A stretch of DNA of 64,000 nt. Origin: Qipengyuania profundimaris (GTDB lineage: Bacteria > Pseudomonadota > Alphaproteobacteria > Sphingomonadales > Sphingomonadaceae). A program made the translations under genes and the position numbers. The DNA lies in the NCBI RefSeq assembly GCF_030717945.1, contig NZ_JAVAIM010000001.1:619131-683130 (forward strand), in the 5' to 3' direction. This document shows positions 1-8,398 of this stretch, one piece after another. Numbering within the stretch: the stretch's first letter is position 1; each line of letters opens with the position of its first letter. The notes under the pieces were generated by a model. That model had not been told where the DNA came from and did no database searches. It saw nothing but the letters and a program-made list of their open reading frames with translations.

Positions 1-1435
1 CCTCGGATTTTCCAGAACGAACTGCAAGTAGCTCATCAAATGCTACGATCCACGGTTCTCCGGTACGAACGCGCCGCTTCTCAGAAAGCCAACGAAGGAC
101 ATCCACGGCTGCTTTAACGGAAGCTGGGATGGGGATCTCATCAACATCCCGCAAAGTCTTCTCGATATAGCACCTGAGCGATAGACCGATATCGGTCTCG
201 ATAATACAATCATGTCTAAGAGAGTTTATCTCATTGTGCCTACGAGCGGAAAAAGCGGCGATGACTATCACGCATGCTATCAGCAGATACTCGAAGAGTA
301 CTGTCCTTAGGCTAGGTCTGGTCCGGCCTCCTCGGGCGGCCTCAAAGTAAGCGCCATGGACCGGCCATGGAGAGCCGGGCTCGTCTAATCCGCATGTAGG
401 CTCAAAAACAGCTAGAACATCGTGGATAGCGCGCTGATGTGGGCGCCAATGCCCATCTGGACCAGTTAATTCATTGGTTCGTCGCTCTATGTCTTCGATG
501 AGGCGCTGAATGTCGGGTGCATAATCGTGAACCCAAACCAACGCCTTGTCTATTAAGTAGCACGCCTGCAGGGCCGGAACCGTAAAGGTGCGCTCTGCTT
601 CTCTATCAGTAATGGACCTCGCTATTGATTGCTGAGTTTCTCCAGGAAAGGGGATGAAACCAAGTGGGTCATGGCTGAGCTTCGAGGAGAATGTGTGTAA
701 AGCGAAAAGCGGAGAGAAGAAATTCGCTACGCGGTTCTCTGTCGGAACTATATCATCCTTGCCGACTGAATTTCTGCGAGGAACTGGCAATCCCTGTTCG
801 GCTACTAGTTCCCAAATCTCACGCCGCAATGAAGGAGGAACGCTCGTCATGTTCGGTACGCCAAGCTCCCTCAGGAGGGCGTTAGATGCGAATTTAACTT
901 TGGTGCCTTTGCGGTAAGTAGGCAACTCCCTCCTTCCCGATTGGATACCCAGTTTTATGGCCTTGAAAGCTTCCGCGACTGGAGGGAGCCCTGCGATGCC
1001 ACGAGTTCTGACCGACTCGCGAAGATTCTCAAGAACGTCTGCAGTTAAATCTGAATTGCGGTAGATGCCGATCCCAATACGCCAGCGTACAAACTGCAGA
1101 TAATTTCTTGCAAATATGGCTGCTACTTTTCCTGCAGTTATTGACCCCGCTCTTATGGAGCAAAGCAGCAGAAGCTTCGCGGTGAGCAGATCTTTATCGA
1201 ACTGGAAGTCAGACAATAGTTGGTTAGAGGCAATTGGGACTTCGAACGATATGGGAACGCTTGCCGCCCGAAACTCCGCTGCATCCTCTAAGCGAATTAC
1301 CCATCGATTCTCCAAGAGGGATCCGGATATCAACCAAGGAGGAATCGGATATTCGCTAAGCACCTTTTCATGGAGCGTTTGCTCTGCTCGGTGCTTCTCA
1401 GTTTTAGATTCTGGTGTGGGCTTGGCGCGTTTCAT
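1..1435 (-). CDS. Large tyrosine-recombinase-like protein, partial (runs off left edge)
   Basis: Translating the minus strand from an ATG at 1435 gives an uninterrupted frame of 478 codons to the window edge. Residues 1-380 match no domain I can name. At about 391-410 the stretch AAFSARRHNEINSLRHDCI resembles the Arg-I box of the tyrosine recombinase catalytic domain (Arg 398 or 399, then Glu and Leu). At about 422-440 a strand pair with IEKTLRDVDEIPIP fits the beta-hairpin carrying the catalytic lysine. The HxxR box and the tyrosine would lie beyond the edge. It starts 8 bases after the upstream recombinase-like gene, so the two are probably cotranscribed. Codon use is less GC-rich than in the chromosome to the right, which suggests acquired DNA. 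The ATG has no strong ribosome site, so the start is uncertain. Confidence 0.72.
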   Translation of the reverse strand, partial: MKRAKPTPESKTEKHRAEQTLHEKVLSEYPIPPWLISGSLLENRWVIRLEDAAEFRAASVPISFEVPIASNQLLSDFQFDKDLLTAKLLLLCSIRAGSITAGKVAAIFARNYLQFVRWRIGIGIYRNSDLTADVLENLRESVRTRGIAGLPPVAEAFKAIKLGIQSGRRELPTYRKGTKVKFASNALLRELGVPNMTSVPPSLRREIWELVAEQGLPVPRRNSVGKDDIVPTENRVANFFSPLFALHTFSSKLSHDPLGFIPFPGETQQSIARSITDREAERTFTVPALQACYLIDKALVWVHDYAPDIQRLIEDIERRTNELTGPDGHWRPHQRAIHDVLAVFEPTCGLDEPGSPWPVHGAYFEAARGGRTRPSLRTVLFEYLLIACVIVIAAFSARRHNEINSLRHDCIIETDIGLSLRCYIEKTLRDVDEIPIPASVKAAVDVLRWLSEKRRVRTGEPWIVAFDELLAVRSGKSE

Positions 1436-1443
1436 GTGGGTAT

Positions 1444-3585
1444 CTAGAATGCCCGGAACAGCTCAAGTTTGCCGTCTGCCAGTTTGTGGTGAATATCATC
1501 GGCAATCGCTTTAAATCGCTCTGCACGGGGGCCAGAAGATAGGGCATCCCAGATGGCAATCGATAGCGCGTGGAGAGGTAGCCATATGCTGACCCAACGA
1601 CTCGGGTTTCTCGCGAAAAACTCGTCTTGCGCATGATCGAGAGAAAGCCTGAGTAGTGCGGCCGAAGCCATTCCTGAACTTGTATCTGAATACTCGATTG
1701 GCGTCAGTTCCAATTCGGCAGACCCAGGAGGAGTGCAAAAGTCGACATTCTCGTAGAATGCAAGGCCGCATTCTAACGCTCTTTCGCGCAGGCGATCGAA
1801 AGCCGAAGGAGGAACTGATTGGCTTGTCCTATTTTTCTTCGCAGGCGCTGCGACCGCAACTTCAAGTAGGTTTTGGAAATCCCGTATCTGCTCCTCCAGG
1901 TGGATCCGGATATAGGGCCGGTTCAAGTAATTTTGGAATGTGGTTTTGGAGCTCTGATGGTTTGCTGAGACTGCGGCAAGCTCGACATCCCCATTGCGAC
2001 CAGTTGCCTTCATTTGAATGATGGTAGGTCGAATATGTTTGCGTCGAATTGGAAGCCCACCAATAATCGGGTCATCGGCGTGATCTGTCAGCAGGCGGGT
2101 CCACCAATCGCGAAAGTTCCCAGCGCTCGCCTTCCTAACTTCTCCAGCATTATTCAATCCAGTAGGTAAGATCCAAAGCCAGTCTTCAACGTTATCGCCT
2201 CCGAGGCGGTCTGAGCGAGGAGCGCCATCTTGCGCATCACTGGCTGAGCGCTTCGCCGATTCTTCTTTCGCCCGGCGTCTGATCGGTTCTGAAATCTCAA
2301 GCCAAATATCGATGGCTCGCTTGCCTGAGATTTTATATCCCATCGAATTGAGAAACACCTGTCCTTCGCCAAGAATTGCTTGAACTCTCTTGGGTCTAGG
2401 ACGGTTTTTAATCGAAGATAGAACGTGGAGGTCCACTCGTCCGGAGCTTGGTTTGCCCACGAACGGCTCAGAGGAAAGATCATTGCAGGATTGAACGTTG
2501 AAGCCCGACTCAATCAGTACAATCGTATACGCTGCAACCAATGCCCTGGTCCCACCTTCAAGGAACTCAGCTACTCTCTGCGGGCCGCCATGAAGCGTTA
2601 CAAGGTGCCGAATACCAGGCGTAGACCAATCATCGCTGCCACTAACTTTGCCATCATGATTTTCGACAATATGGGCCAGGAGGTTCGCCAATTTCAGTCC
2701 TGCGTCGTTAGTCGGAAAGCATGCCTCCACTATTCTAGGTAACTTGGACTTCCTCTTGGCGAAATCCGGAATACCCGCGAGCCGGAATTCAGCCCGTTCA
2801 AGCGTCGATGGGTCTTGAAGGTCCTTTCTAGAAAGAAGTTCTTGGCCGCGCTTGTAGGTTTCGTGGCAGTCTATCAGCTCTGCCTCTGCAATCGTTCTCA
2901 ATCGATTTAGCCGCTCTCCATTTCGCGCGACTGTGCGAGCATAGAGGCCGGCGTTGCTGTTGCTATGACGATCAAGTTTGCCGTCAGTGAACTCGAGCTC
3001 GCCCAAGGAGGGCGTCACCCCCCTCTGTCTCTTCAGTGTACATTTTAGAGTATTGATTTTCGGCCAGCCCATGGGTGTGGCGAGGCTCCGTATCGCCGCA
3101 GAAAGTGCCTCGATAACTGGTCGACGAGTCGTCTGATTTGATGTCGAGAATATTGACCGGTCGTTGGGGTCGTTGGCGCGAGAGACGAAGTCGGACAATG
3201 CGTGCTCAAAATCATCAGCAGCGATCGCGGAAAATTCACATGCGATCAGCTTTTCTCGGACCAGCCGAAGCGGCGCCGCAATCTGTGGTTCATCAGCTCG
3301 ATGGAAAAGGTCAATTAACCACCTGCGGAGTCCAGCTGCGCGTTTGGAATTCGAGGATGATGGTCCATCGATCCATTTCAAGGTGAACTCATCGAGGAGC
3401 TTGCCTGTGAAGGCCGGGCCGTAAAGCTTTCGGACCTCACCAAGATTGACAAGTTCACCCGCGAGCCGAACCGACGAGAAAGGAACTGCTTCTAATTCCC
3501 GATCCGAAATGGGCCTCTGAGACAATGCGATGTGGGGTCGCTGCTCACTCCGGCAAGCGCAGCCAGGCACGGAGGTGATCGGCAC
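1444..3585 (-). CDS. Large divergent tyrosine-recombinase-like protein (713 aa)
   Basis: The C-terminal half looks like a degenerate DNA breaking-rejoining domain. About residue 519 there is RRKHIRPT, matching the Arg-II box with Lys in place of the usual His. A histidine at 543 in NHQSSKTTFQNYL is followed by a candidate nucleophile Tyr 553. At the Arg-I position (ESGFNVQSCNDL, about 359-370) the arginine is replaced by Asn 363, so catalysis may be impaired or depend on the downstream partner. The N-terminal 330 residues are unrecognised and may bind DNA. The GTG start at 3585 directly follows an in-frame stop. It is the first gene of a minus-strand pair at the end of a genomic island and is transcribed away from the comM junction. 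Multi-recombinase modules such as that of Tn554 are a loose analogy only. Confidence 0.7.
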   Translation of the reverse strand: MPITSVPGCACRSEQRPHIALSQRPISDRELEAVPFSSVRLAGELVNLGEVRKLYGPAFTGKLLDEFTLKWIDGPSSSNSKRAAGLRRWLIDLFHRADEPQIAAPLRLVREKLIACEFSAIAADDFEHALSDFVSRANDPNDRSIFSTSNQTTRRPVIEALSAAIRSLATPMGWPKINTLKCTLKRQRGVTPSLGELEFTDGKLDRHSNSNAGLYARTVARNGERLNRLRTIAEAELIDCHETYKRGQELLSRKDLQDPSTLERAEFRLAGIPDFAKRKSKLPRIVEACFPTNDAGLKLANLLAHIVENHDGKVSGSDDWSTPGIRHLVTLHGGPQRVAEFLEGGTRALVAAYTIVLIESGFNVQSCNDLSSEPFVGKPSSGRVDLHVLSSIKNRPRPKRVQAILGEGQVFLNSMGYKISGKRAIDIWLEISEPIRRRAKEESAKRSASDAQDGAPRSDRLGGDNVEDWLWILPTGLNNAGEVRKASAGNFRDWWTRLLTDHADDPIIGGLPIRRKHIRPTIIQMKATGRNGDVELAAVSANHQSSKTTFQNYLNRPYIRIHLEEQIRDFQNLLEVAVAAPAKKNRTSQSVPPSAFDRLRERALECGLAFYENVDFCTPPGSAELELTPIEYSDTSSGMASAALLRLSLDHAQDEFFARNPSRWVSIWLPLHALSIAIWDALSSGPRAERFKAIADDIHHKLADGKLELFRAF

Positions 3586-4287
3586 GCGCTAAACTCGACC
3601 CGTGTCAGCAACGCATAGAAATTGTCGACCTTCTTGTTGCACCTCTATCACCCCTTGCGAAATCAAAATGTGTCGGCTCATGATGCAAGTAAATGAGGTC
3701 GAGTCAACTTTAATTTATGAGCGTAAAATGCTCAGGAAAAATAAAGCAATCAATAAAACTGAATTAAAATTTTCCATAAACTTCCTGAAGCATCCAGAGT
3801 TTCCCTCAAACTGTATTCGCCCTATGAATTTTTATCCACAAAACCAAGGCGACGCAGGGCTTTGCAGAGTGTCTTTACGGGATGTTTCTTGCGGTCCAGA
3901 TGTTATTTATGAGAAGCCGCAGGCAATGCAGGCAATGCAGGCAATGCAGGCAATGCAGGCAATGCAGGCAATGCAGGCAATGCAGGCAATGCAGGCCATG
4001 CAGGCCATGCAGGCCATGCAGGCCATGCAGGCCATGCAGGCCATGCAGGCCATTCAGGCCATTCAGGCCATTCAGGCCAATGGGTTTGGTGAATATGAAT
4101 CGTCCGTGCCGCAATTGATCGCGCGATATGACGGGAGGGTGTTCGCTTGAAGGGTGGGGTTGTCGAGGGAGCTGGCACTATGGTTCGCGCCGCCCGAATA
4201 GTAGGCTACTCTGCCGAAGGTTCTCGAAAAGCGCCGGAAAATCAGAAGCTTTTGCTGATAGAGTAGGGATCAAAGCGTCAAAAGCAC
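3586..4287. other. AT-rich island terminus between recombinase gene and comM junction
   Basis: This 700-base stretch has no gene I trust. It holds the leader of the recombinase pair, a strongly AT-rich segment (about 3690-3850), an 8-bp inverted repeat (actcgacc 3593-3600, ggtcgagt 3697-3704), one perfect DnaA-box 9-mer TTATCCACA (3832-3840), and the 9-bp tandem array (3920-4081). comM homology stops at about 4287, so one attachment site should lie near 4270-4290. The base composition differs sharply from the GC-rich chromosome to the right. The other end of the element, and the rest of comM, lie left of the window. Confidence 0.6.
3920..4081. repeat. 9-bp tandem repeat array, 18 units
   Basis: Eighteen consecutive 9-bp units with ordered variants: eight caggcaatg (3920-3991), six caggccatg (3992-4045), three caggccatt (4046-4072), then one caggccaat (4073-4081). 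Neighbouring units are identical and variants come in blocks, as expected for growth by slippage. Because 9 is a multiple of 3, several frames stay open across it (for example repeated MQA on plus and LPA or LHC on minus). Those frames probably do not encode proteins. It lies between the recombinase gene and the comM junction. Confidence 0.95.
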
Positions 4288-4518
4288 ACCTTCCTTGGGC
4301 AGGTCGGCGGGCGAAAGATTGATAGTGATGCGCTTGGGCGGCAGGGCGAGGCCCATGCTAGATAGCGCGGCGCGCACCCGCTCCTTGCTCTCGCCCACCG
4401 CCTTGTCCGCGAGGCCGACGATGTTGAATTTGGGCAAGCCGGGCGCGACCGAGCACTGCACTTCGACCGCGCGCGCTTCCAGCCCCAGATAGGCGACCGT
4501 CCGAACCAGAGCTACCAG
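4288..4518 (-). pseudogene. comM: comM (yifB) 5' fragment, truncated by the island
   Basis: The minus-strand translation VALVRTVAYLGLEARAVEVQ followed by VAPGLP, VGLADKAVGESKERVRAAL, LPPKRITINLSPADLPKEG is the conserved N-terminus of ComM/YifB, the hexameric Mg-chelatase-like helicase that promotes branch migration during natural transformation. The family is about 500 residues long. Here only about 77 codons remain before homology ends at KEG (4288-4290), five foreign codons and a TGA (4270-4272). The ATP-binding parts are missing. The codon where ATG is expected reads CTG (4516-4518). I infer that the island to the left inserted here and that the rest of comM lies beyond the left edge. Confidence 0.85.
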
Positions 4519-4679
4519 CGTTAATCCCCACCGCGTGACGTACCGGGCGGGGATGGCCAGAACGGATTGATTTGTCGAGGGGAAACCCGGTCCGTCGTGG
4601 TGGAGAACGAAAAGCGTAAAGACGGTCTTCACCAATCGTCTTGGCAGTTCGGCAAGACCCGCGCGCGCACAGCGGCGAT

Positions 4680-5621
4680 ATGCTTCGCATCCTCGCCTCG
4701 CTGCTATCGCTTGTCGCACTGGCCCTGTCCGGTCCCGCAGCGGCGCAGTCGCTGGGTCTGGTGGCTATGCCGGTCGTGTTCGTATCGACGCCGGTGGTAC
4801 AGCCGATCGAGGGCGCGCCGTTCCATGATCCGCGCGAGGGGCAGAAGGTGCTGGCAGACGCCGTCGCCCTTCCCGCACCGCTCCCGCCGCGCCGCGGTGC
4901 CGATTTCGTCGGTATCCGCCCGCAGGCAGAGCTGTCCGTATCGGACGCGCCGCGCTGGCAGGCTCCGCATGCGATCGACCGCACCCGCCGCGACTATCGC
5001 CGGGGGATCGCCCGCTTCGGCCCGTTCCTCGTGCTCGACCAGCGCCGTGTCGCCCTGCTCGGCGAAACCGACCGCGCATCGCCCGCTGCCTTTGCCGCCA
5101 TGCTGCGCGACTTCCCCGGCCTCGCGCAGATCGACATGGTTGAATGCCCCGGCACCCAGGACGACATCGCCAATATGAAGCTCGGCCGGATGATCCGTGC
5201 CGCCAGACTGGTGACCCATGTGCCGACCAATGGCTCGGTCCGGTCGGGGGCAGTCGAGCTGTTCCTCGCCGGTGTCGAGCGCGACATCTCCGACGGAGCC
5301 GAATTCGCCGTGCACAGCTGGATGGACGATTACGGCCGCGAGGCGTCCGATTTCGCCGCCGATGCGCCGGAGAACCGCAAATACCTCGCCTATTACCGCG
5401 AGATGGGCATGAGCGAGGGGCAGGCGCGCACCTTCTACGACTTTACCAATTCGGTACCGCACCGCTCGGCCCGCTGGCTGGGCGCACGCGACATGCGCCG
5501 CCTGACCGCTCCGGGCCTGCGCCATGCCAGCGAAAGGCGCGAGCCCAAGCCTGTCGCGCCGGTCCGCGAGGCGGCAGAACCCGCGCCGAAACTCGCCTAT
5601 GCGGCCATGACTTTTTCTTGA
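4680..5621 (+). CDS. Secreted ClpP/crotonase-fold-like protein (COG3904 type)
   Basis: The frame opens at 4641, but ATG 4680 gives a clean signal peptide (hydrophobic LASLLSLVALAL, then PAAAQS), so I start there (313 aa). Conserved blocks are GPFLVLDQRRVALLGETD, a segment ending in PGTQDDIANMKLGRMIRAA, then VRSGAVELFLAGVER and AEFAVHSW. These match predicted periplasmic proteins of the COG3904 type, whose fold resembles ClpP-like serine hydrolases. The Ser in VRSGAVEL and the His in AVHSW are candidate catalytic residues; no activity is established here. The C-terminal 40 residues are Pro/Ala/Glu-rich and likely disordered. The gene is divergent from the comM fragment, with about 160 bases between them for promoters. 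Confidence 0.7.
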   Translation: MLRILASLLSLVALALSGPAAAQSLGLVAMPVVFVSTPVVQPIEGAPFHDPREGQKVLADAVALPAPLPPRRGADFVGIRPQAELSVSDAPRWQAPHAIDRTRRDYRRGIARFGPFLVLDQRRVALLGETDRASPAAFAAMLRDFPGLAQIDMVECPGTQDDIANMKLGRMIRAARLVTHVPTNGSVRSGAVELFLAGVERDISDGAEFAVHSWMDDYGREASDFAADAPENRKYLAYYREMGMSEGQARTFYDFTNSVPHRSARWLGARDMRRLTAPGLRHASERREPKPVAPVREAAEPAPKLAYAAMTFS

Positions 5622-5742
5622 CGCGCAGCGACCGTGTGGGTATGCGCGCGCCAATCAAGCGGTCACCCCGCCCGGGTGGCCCTTTTTATTGGTGGCAGCC
5701 GGATGGCGCCGCCGGACACTGTAAGACTTAAGGACTTATCCG

Positions 5743-5877
5743 ATGAAGCGGACTTTCCAGCCCTCGAACCTCGTGCGCCAGCGTCGCCACGGTTTCTTCG
5801 CACGCAAGGCGACTCCGGGCGGCCGCAAGGTCCTCCGCGCCCGCCGCGCCCGCGGCCGCAAGAACCTCTGCGCGTGA
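5743..5877 (+). CDS. rpmH: 50S ribosomal protein L34
   Basis: A 44-residue, very basic protein starting [20 protein letters not shown] and ending [13 protein letters not shown], a near-canonical L34. L34 is a small component of the large ribosomal subunit. The ATG at 5743 lies shortly after a taaggactt segment that can act as ribosome site. It heads the cluster rpmH-rnpA-yidD-yidC-ysxC, an order conserved across bacteria. The 120 bases upstream hold its promoter; no other gene is visible there. Confidence 0.96.
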   Translation: MKRTFQPSNLVRQRRHGFFARKATPGGRKVLRARRARGRKNLCA

Positions 5878-5924
5878 TGTGATCCGCTGCGCTCCCGGCG
5901 CGGCGATCATCCGGTAGTTGCAAG

Positions 5925-5949
5925 CGGGCTCCCATCGGGGGCCCGTTTT
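5925..5949 (+). terminator. Hairpin plus T-run between rpmH and rnpA
   Basis: cgggctccc (5925-5933) can pair with gggggcccg (5937-5945) around a 3-base loop, with one G-T pair, followed by tttt (5946-5949). The shape is that of an intrinsic terminator or attenuator and may keep rpmH transcripts more abundant than the downstream operon. Confidence 0.6.
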
Positions 5950-5964
5950 GCGTATCTGGCATCC

Positions 5965-6348
5965 ATGCACCCGAGCCTTTCCGTTATCCGCAAGCGTAGC
6001 GATTTCCTCGCGGCGAATCGCGGGCTGCGCGTGGCGCGTCCGGGCTTCGTGCTGCTGGCGCGGCCGAACGAGGGTCAGGGCAAGCGCTATGGCATCACGG
6101 TTACGAAGAAGATCGGCAATGCCGTGGTGCGCAATCGCATGAAGCGGCGCTTTCGAGAACTGTTGTGGAGCGCACTGCCGGAAAGCGGCTTGCCTAATCA
6201 CGATCACATACTGATCGGCCGCGAAGGCGGGGTCGAGCGCGATTTCGCGCAGCTGCGCGAGGAACTCGGCGCAGCGCTCGTCCGGGCCGCCGAGGGCAAG
6301 GGCGATCCCGCACGCGGCCCGCGAAAGCGTCGGAGTCGCCGGGCGTGA
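5965..6348 (+). CDS. rnpA: Ribonuclease P protein component
   Basis: 127 aa, basic. Near the N-terminus are [15 protein letters not shown] and FVLLARPN, then [20 protein letters not shown], containing the RNR signature ([10 protein letters not shown]) of the RNase P protein subunit that helps the catalytic RNA mature tRNA 5' ends. The C-terminal tail is Arg/Lys-rich. The stop overlaps the GTG start of yidD by 4 bases, implying translational coupling. Confidence 0.95.
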   Translation: MHPSLSVIRKRSDFLAANRGLRVARPGFVLLARPNEGQGKRYGITVTKKIGNAVVRNRMKRRFRELLWSALPESGLPNHDHILIGREGGVERDFAQLREELGAALVRAAEGKGDPARGPRKRRSRRA

Positions 6349-6554
6349 AGCACATCCTCATCTCCATCGCGCGCCTCTGGCAATGGGGGCCGAGCCGCAT
6401 CCTGCCGCCGACCTGCCGCTATGCTCCTTCGTGCAGCGAATATGCCGTGCAGGCGCTGGGCAAATACGGTGCGATCAAGGGTGGATGGCTGGCGCTTAAG
6501 CGTATAATGCGCTGCCACCCATGGGGCGGGCATGGCTACGACCCGGTGCCCTAG
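6345..6554 (+). CDS. yidD: Membrane protein insertion efficiency factor YidD
   Basis: 69 aa starting at GTG 6345, overlapping the rnpA stop (GTGA). It contains the family hallmark RFYQ-like region in the form [20 protein letters not shown] followed by [18 protein letters not shown] and [14 protein letters not shown], with the three conserved cysteines. YidD is a small membrane-associated helper of YidC-dependent protein insertion. Its position between rnpA and yidC is diagnostic. Confidence 0.94.
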   Translation: MKHILISIARLWQWGPSRILPPTCRYAPSCSEYAVQALGKYGAIKGGWLALKRIMRCHPWGGHGYDPVP

Positions 6555-6619
6555 CGCCGCTGTCTTGACTATATAACACACCTCCCCACATATCGACTAC
6601 TACTACAACGGGACCGACC

Positions 6620-8398
6620 TTGGAAAACCAGCGCAATCTGATTCTGGCGATCGCTCTTTCTTTCCTGCTGCTGATCGGGTGGGATTATGCGATGCAGTAT
6701 TTCTACCCGCAGCCGGAAGAGGCGCTGGTGGAAGAGGTCGCCGACACGCCGGCCACGCGCGCTGCCGAGGCCGAAGCGACGCAGCATTCGCGCACCGGCG
6801 GGCTGGTCGATCCCGCATTGCAGGCGCAGGAGGAGGTCGATGTTGCGCAGGCTCTCGCCTCGCCCGACCGCCTGCCGATCGATGCGCCGCGCGTGGCCGG
6901 TTCGATCAACCTGCGCGGCGGCCTGATCGACGATATCGTCCTCAAGGATCACACCGAGACGACCGATCAGGACAGCGGCCCGGTCCGCCTGTTCTCGCCC
7001 AACGGCACGCCCGCGCAGTATTTCGCGCAGTTCGGCTGGGTCGGCTCGAACATCCGAGTGCCCGGAGTGCAGACATTATGGGAGGCGGATGGCGAGCGCC
7101 TGACGCCCGAGACGCCGGTCACGCTGAGCTGGAACAACGGCCAGGGCCTGATCTTCGAAGTCGCCTATTCCATCGACGACAATTACATGATCACCGCCGA
7201 GCAGGCGGTCAGCAATACCTCCGGCAACCAAGTCGTCGTCGAGCCCTTCGGTCTCGTCAATCGCACCAGCCGCACCGCCAGCCAGGACATCTTCAACGCG
7301 CATTCGGGCCCGATGGGCGTCTTCGGCGACACGGCCGATTACGATGTCGACTACGAGGACGTGGACGAGGCAGGCGTTGTGCGCCCGCAGGGCCGCACGC
7401 GGTGGGCGGGCTTCGCCGATATCTACTGGCTTGCCGCCCTTGTCCCGCAAGATGGCAGCGCGCCGGCCACAAGCTATCGCTCGCTGGGCAACGAGACGTA
7501 TCGGGCCGATGTGATCTACGAGCCGGTCACCGTTCCGGCCGGCCGCAAGTTCACCACCACCTCGCGGCTCTATGCGGGCGCGAAGGAAAGCGTCGTACTC
7601 GACCAGTACCAGGACGCCGGAATCGAGAAGTTCGGTTTCGCGATCGACTGGGGCTGGTTCCGCTGGTTCGAAAAGCCGATCCTGTGGTTGCTGCGCACGC
7701 TGTTCGACGCGGTCGGCAACTTCGGCGTCGCCATCATCATCCTGACCGTCATCGTTCGCGGCCTCATGTTCCCCATCGCGCAGAAGGGCTTTGCCAGCAT
7801 GGCCGCGATGAAGGCCATCCAGCCCAAGATGAAGGAGCTGCAGGAGAAGTATAAGGACGACAAGCCAAAGCAGCAGCAGGAGATCATGGAGCTCTACAAG
7901 CGCGAGAAGGTCAATCCGCTCGCCGGCTGCCTGCCGATGCTGCTCCAGATCCCGGTGTTCTTCGCGCTCTACAAAGTGCTGATCCTTGCGGTCGAGATGC
8001 GGCACGAGAAGTTCGCCTGGATCGACGACCTCTCCGCGCCCGATCCGGCGAACCTCGCCAATGCGCTGGCCTATGTCGGCATCGATGTGCCCGGCTGGTT
8101 GATGATCGTCTTCGGCCTCGGCGTCCTCGCCGTGCTGCTGGGCTTCACCATGTGGCTGACCTTCAGGCTCAACCCCAGCGCGATGGATCCGATGCAGCAG
8201 AAGATCTTCGACATCATGCCGTGGATCCTGATGTTCGTGATGGCGCCGTTTGCGGCGGGCCTGCTGCTCTACTGGGTCACCTCCAACATCCTCACGCTGG
8301 CGCAGCAGAAATACCTTTATTCCAAGCACCCGCAGATGCGCGCGATGATCGAGGAAGAGAAAAAGAAAAAGGCGGCCGAGGCGGCCAGGGCCGGCTGA
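6620..8398 (+). CDS. yidC: Membrane protein insertase YidC
   Basis: 592 aa from a TTG start (TTG GAA AAC CAG). It has the Gram-negative YidC layout: an N-terminal membrane segment (LILAIALSFLLLIGWDYAMQ), a large periplasmic beta-sandwich domain (about 40-340), then the insertase core with several membrane helices (IIILTVIVRGLMFPIA; GCLPMLLQIPVFFALYKVL; LLLYWVTSNILTLAQQ) and a Lys-rich cytosolic tail that can contact ribosomes. It inserts and folds inner-membrane proteins alone or with SecYEG. Its TGA overlaps the ysxC ATG by one base. Confidence 0.96.
   Translation: MENQRNLILAIALSFLLLIGWDYAMQYFYPQPEEALVEEVADTPATRAAEAEATQHSRTGGLVDPALQAQEEVDVAQALASPDRLPIDAPRVAGSINLRGGLIDDIVLKDHTETTDQDSGPVRLFSPNGTPAQYFAQFGWVGSNIRVPGVQTLWEADGERLTPETPVTLSWNNGQGLIFEVAYSIDDNYMITAEQAVSNTSGNQVVVEPFGLVNRTSRTASQDIFNAHSGPMGVFGDTADYDVDYEDVDEAGVVRPQGRTRWAGFADIYWLAALVPQDGSAPATSYRSLGNETYRADVIYEPVTVPAGRKFTTTSRLYAGAKESVVLDQYQDAGIEKFGFAIDWGWFRWFEKPILWLLRTLFDAVGNFGVAIIILTVIVRGLMFPIAQKGFASMAAMKAIQPKMKELQEKYKDDKPKQQQEIMELYKREKVNPLAGCLPMLLQIPVFFALYKVLILAVEMRHEKFAWIDDLSAPDPANLANALAYVGIDVPGWLMIVFGLGVLAVLLGFTMWLTFRLNPSAMDPMQQKIFDIMPWILMFVMAPFAAGLLLYWVTSNILTLAQQKYLYSKHPQMRAMIEEEKKKKAAEAARAG

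Noticed and set aside
3920-4081. CRISPR array
   Set aside because: Units are 9 bp, contiguous and without spacers; no cas genes nearby.
3602-4150. Plus-strand frame of 182 residues containing repeated MQA
   Set aside because: Its openness is caused by the 9-bp repeat, which leaves other frames open too; no ribosome site or homologous part is visible outside the repeat.
3875-4178. Minus-strand frames made of LHC or LPA/WPA repeats
   Set aside because: Same cause as above; purely repeat-derived.
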